Position numbers and translations under genes: made by a program. Positions 4,486-6,578 of a stretch of DNA of 6,578 nucleotides are shown here, piece after piece. Position 1 is the first letter of the stretch, and the number at the start of each line of letters is the position of its first letter. The stretch lies in NCBI GenBank assembly GCA_905373565.1, contig CAJPTT010000139.1, positions 1 through 6,578 of the forward strand, read 5' to 3'. The notes below the pieces were generated by a model. It was given only the letters and a program-made list of their open reading frames with translations. It was not told the DNA's origin and did not search any database. The stretch is from an uncultured Treponema sp. (GTDB lineage: Bacteria; Spirochaetota; Spirochaetia; Treponematales; Treponemataceae).

Positions 4486-6144
4486 CTAATACCCGTCGGA
4501 CATCTGGCGGTTCAAATCTTTCTGACACAGCTCTTGATAAACAGGTGCACGGGTTTTCAGTTCTTCTTTAACAGCCTTGCTGAACGGCATATAGCGCCAA
4601 AATACATTCCGTACTTCCTTATCAAGTTTCTGAATGCCTTCGCTTTCCTTGGTCATCCAGATCAGGTAGTCTTCGATAAAGTATTCTTTTACATCGCCTT
4701 TTAGCTTTTGAGCTTGGAACCATTGATAATAGTTACCGGTTAAACCTTCTTCCATCCAATAGTAAGAAGCCTTTTCTTTTGCAACCTGCCATCGAAGATC
4801 AGCCGTTGCCGTCAACAGTGCATTTTTTAAACTTTTTGTATACATCGGAATCGCAATGCGTCCTCGGCTGGTTACGCGGTTATACCGATCGAATGGTTCC
4901 CAGCAAAAACCGATGTCGCCGTAGGATGGAATGAGGACAACAAACGGCGGTATCCTATTTAGCTGAGAGCGGTACTGGCGGCAATACGCTTCGCAGTCAA
5001 TACTTTCAATCCACCGCATAATTTCCAATACGTTTTCCCTGATACCGATTTCGTTTGGTGTGCAGCGGAAAAATTCACGCGATAAAAGAGGGAAGTGATT
5101 TCCTTGCCGTCCGCAAGTCATCTTAACCATTTGCCGAACGGTATCAAGTTCCGTATTTACATCAGAGACATTCAGTTCGCCGTCGCCGCTCGCCTCGATT
5201 TTTTCCTTTAATGAACGGACATCGTCATCTACGCGATGGTATTCATTCAAAAAGTTGGTCAACTCTTTATCCAACGCCAGAATACGCCGGAGGCTCTCAC
5301 CGAGATCGCTTATATTGCGCTTTTGTATTTCGGTAAACGGAGCTTTTATTCCCGTAAAACCGGTAAGGTTGTCATGCACAAACAACTCATGTATTTGACT
5401 TTTTACCAAGTCCTCCGCGCTTGAGCGTTCATCGGATTTTGCACGGAGCAAATTTTCGGCACTTTGCAATTTTCCCTGCGCTTTACTCAGAAGCTGCTGA
5501 AACTGGGCTGAAATATTTTTTTGCTTTGACCGCACCTCGTCAGTGGATGAAGGATTAATCAATCCGACGGCAATGTCATGGAACCATTCATCAAGGTAGT
5601 AAATAGGTTCGTTATAGGAATTTTCGTCGATAATCTTTGCAAACGTATCTTTTTGTTCGGCAGTCAAAAGCGTCGGCAAAACGAGTCCGTCGCGCAGCGC
5701 ATATTTTTTTTCGGTAGCGGCTTCATCCGTCGATAATTTTAATACAAGTACGGAAATAAACTGCCAATAGTTGGTGACAAGCTGCTGGCGGTATACGGTG
5801 CGGTCTTTCTGGTCGCGTGTGGTAAGATATTTTGTAAGCGTATTATGCAGACGTTGAGCGGTTTCACCGCAGTTTTTTAGCACTTTTTTATAAAAATCCG
5901 CAGAATCGAAATAGGTATGCGGTTTCTCATTATAAAAACGTTCAATTTTAGGAAAAGCTTTAACGGTCAGATCAACCCTTGCAGGGCTCGGTTCTAAACT
6001 GCCGGAGGCTTGCGGAGAGGCCGATAAGAGAATGTCATCACTGATATCATCAAAGAGATCAAGCGGCGACGCAGGTGCGGAAGGCGCTACGGGAATATCT
6101 TCCAATAAGGCTGCAAGATCAGGATCAAGGTTTGATATATCCAT
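4486..6144 (-). CDS. Unrecognised 552-residue protein with coiled coil and conserved-looking C-terminal domain
   Basis: No signal peptide and no membrane segment, so probably cytoplasmic. Residues 1-58 are a low-complexity acidic, Pro/Ala/Ser-rich tail (DLDPDLAALLEDIP-like, then PVAPSAPASP). Residues about 60-200 are helical. Residues about 203-250 and 270-315 have heptad-like charged helices (AQFQQLLSKAQGKLQSAENL; LDKELTNFLNEYHRVDDDVR), likely coiled coils. The C-terminal part (about 335-552) has many aromatic, Gly and charged residues (GRQGNHFPLLSREFF at 345-359; PSYGDIGFCWEPFDRYNR at 406-423; RWQVAKEKASYYWMEEGLTG at 451-470) and ends SDGY. This has the look of a conserved domain, but I cannot name it and see no protease, kinase or P-loop signature. 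The start is supported by AGGAAGAG (6160-6153), 8 nt before the ATG. It lies 41 bp downstream of tRNA-Ala on the same strand, with no terminator between, so co-transcription is likely. Confidence 0.88.
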   Translation of the reverse strand: MDISNLDPDLAALLEDIPVAPSAPASPLDLFDDISDDILLSASPQASGSLEPSPARVDLTVKAFPKIERFYNEKPHTYFDSADFYKKVLKNCGETAQRLHNTLTKYLTTRDQKDRTVYRQQLVTNYWQFISVLVLKLSTDEAATEKKYALRDGLVLPTLLTAEQKDTFAKIIDENSYNEPIYYLDEWFHDIAVGLINPSSTDEVRSKQKNISAQFQQLLSKAQGKLQSAENLLRAKSDERSSAEDLVKSQIHELFVHDNLTGFTGIKAPFTEIQKRNISDLGESLRRILALDKELTNFLNEYHRVDDDVRSLKEKIEASGDGELNVSDVNTELDTVRQMVKMTCGRQGNHFPLLSREFFRCTPNEIGIRENVLEIMRWIESIDCEAYCRQYRSQLNRIPPFVVLIPSYGDIGFCWEPFDRYNRVTSRGRIAIPMYTKSLKNALLTATADLRWQVAKEKASYYWMEEGLTGNYYQWFQAQKLKGDVKEYFIEDYLIWMTKESEGIQKLDKEVRNVFWRYMPFSKAVKEELKTRAPVYQELCQKDLNRQMSDGY

Positions 6145-6185
6145 ACGCGGTGCTCTTCCTATCTTTTGTTTATTTTTGCGTTATT

Positions 6186-6259
<74 letters not shown>

Positions 6260-6275
6260 AAAAATTAACGAAGCG

Positions 6276-6304
6276 ATTATGAAGGAAATTTTATTTTAGG
6301 TCAA
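6276..6304 (-). promoter_or_regulatory. Promoter of tRNA-Ala (and probably the downstream gene)
   Basis: On the minus strand, TTGACC (6304-6299) and CATAAT (6281-6276) each match five of six consensus bases and are spaced by exactly 17 bp. Transcription would begin about 10 bp before the mature tRNA. The bases right after the -10 are GC-rich (CGC), like the discriminator of stringently controlled stable-RNA promoters in other bacteria. It lies back to back with the trxB promoter. Confidence 0.75.
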
Positions 6305-6342
6305 CCCCTCGCAAAACGCTGTGTTGCACGGCACGCGTTCAA

Positions 6343-6371
6343 TTGACCAATGACAGCTTTTTTCGTACATT
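6343..6371 (+). promoter_or_regulatory. trxB promoter, positioned for a leaderless transcript
   Basis: TTGACC (6343-6348), a 17-bp spacer and TACATT (6366-6371, four of six consensus bases) end six bases before ATG 6378, so transcription would begin at or next to the ATG. A perfect TATAAT at 6371-6376 overlaps, but it would be 22 bp from TTGACC (or 15 bp from ATGACA at 6350-6355) and would start transcription inside the gene. No Shine-Dalgarno is visible in the 25 bases before the ATG. Confidence 0.55.
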
Positions 6372-6377
6372 ATAATA

Positions 6378-6578
6378 ATGAATATAAATTATGACATTAT
6401 CGTTATCGGCGCAGGCGCGGCGGGTATGGCTGCGGCGCAATATGCGTGTAGATCAAACTTAAAAGTATTGGCGCTGGAAGAAAAAGCGCCGGGCGGACAG
6501 GCTATTTTAATCGATTCGCTTGAAAATTATCCCGGATATGCGGAACCGGTTAACGGATTCGACTTTGCTGAAAATATG
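6378..6578 (+). CDS. trxB: Thioredoxin reductase, N-terminal part, runs off the window
   Basis: The first 67 codons of an FAD/NADPH flavoenzyme that reduces thioredoxin; a full enzyme is about 310 residues. It opens with a beta strand and the FAD-binding loop YDIIVIGAGAAGMAAA (GAGAAG at residues 11-16), then E34/E35 at the end of the second strand, then PGGQ (38-41) and ENYPG (49-53), the flavin-binding signature of low-molecular-weight thioredoxin reductases. The redox CxxC and NADPH-binding motifs would lie beyond the window. A relative such as a ferredoxin-NADP reductase of the same fold is possible, but GGQ with ENYPG favours TrxB. ATG 6378 is the only sensible start, with residues 1-4 preceding the first strand. 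It is divergent from tRNA-Ala. In treponemes this enzyme would support peroxide defence and ribonucleotide reduction. Confidence 0.88.
   Translation, partial: MNINYDIIVIGAGAAGMAAAQYACRSNLKVLALEEKAPGGQAILIDSLENYPGYAEPVNGFDFAENM

Overview
The window looks like a piece of a host-associated spirochaete chromosome, most likely an oral Treponema of intermediate GC (inference; T. vincentii or T. medium would fit better than the AT-richer T. denticola or GC-richer T. pallidum). The reasons are base composition judged by eye, the mix of ordinary housekeeping genes with large family-less cytosolic proteins, and a decayed Rpn-type nuclease fragment of a kind common in these genomes. No species marker is present, so this is not firm.

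Layout. Bases 1-577 are a decayed accessory patch. It holds the 5' part of an unrecognised minus-strand gene leaving the window, a 46-codon C-terminal scrap of an Rpn/PD-(D/E)XK transposase-like nuclease, and several short repeats (a 37-bp repeat-bearing inverted structure, a perfect 12-bp tandem pair, and a degenerate ATTA heptad array). From 578 the sequence is orderly. A Fur/PerR-family regulator (646-1137, plus) has a promoter whose spacer contains an 18-bp dyad. It meets a 795-residue TPR protein (1141-3528, minus) tail to tail with a 3-bp gap. A divergent intergenic region of about 146 bp separates the TPR gene from lspA, the lipoprotein signal peptidase (3675-4217, plus), which is followed with no gap by a 77-residue membrane protein (4218-4451). 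A 552-residue unrecognised protein (4486-6144, minus) lies directly downstream of tRNA-Ala(GGC) (6186-6259, minus) and probably shares its transcript. Divergent from the tRNA is the start of a thioredoxin reductase (trxB, 6378 to the window end).

How the genes work together. lspA plus the small membrane protein form one translationally coupled unit at the inner membrane. The tRNA and the 552-residue gene form another probable transcription unit. No phage, CRISPR, toxin-antitoxin or defence module is visible, and I do not claim a new system. The most interesting signals are: (i) lspA and trxB both have a promoter whose -10 hexamer ends exactly 6 nt before the ATG, no Shine-Dalgarno, and the same first 11 coding bases, which points to leaderless mRNAs, while three other genes here carry clear ribosome sites; (ii) a Fur-family regulator that seems to lack several classical regulatory-metal ligands; (iii) its dyad operator candidate; and (iv) two large proteins that I cannot assign to a family.
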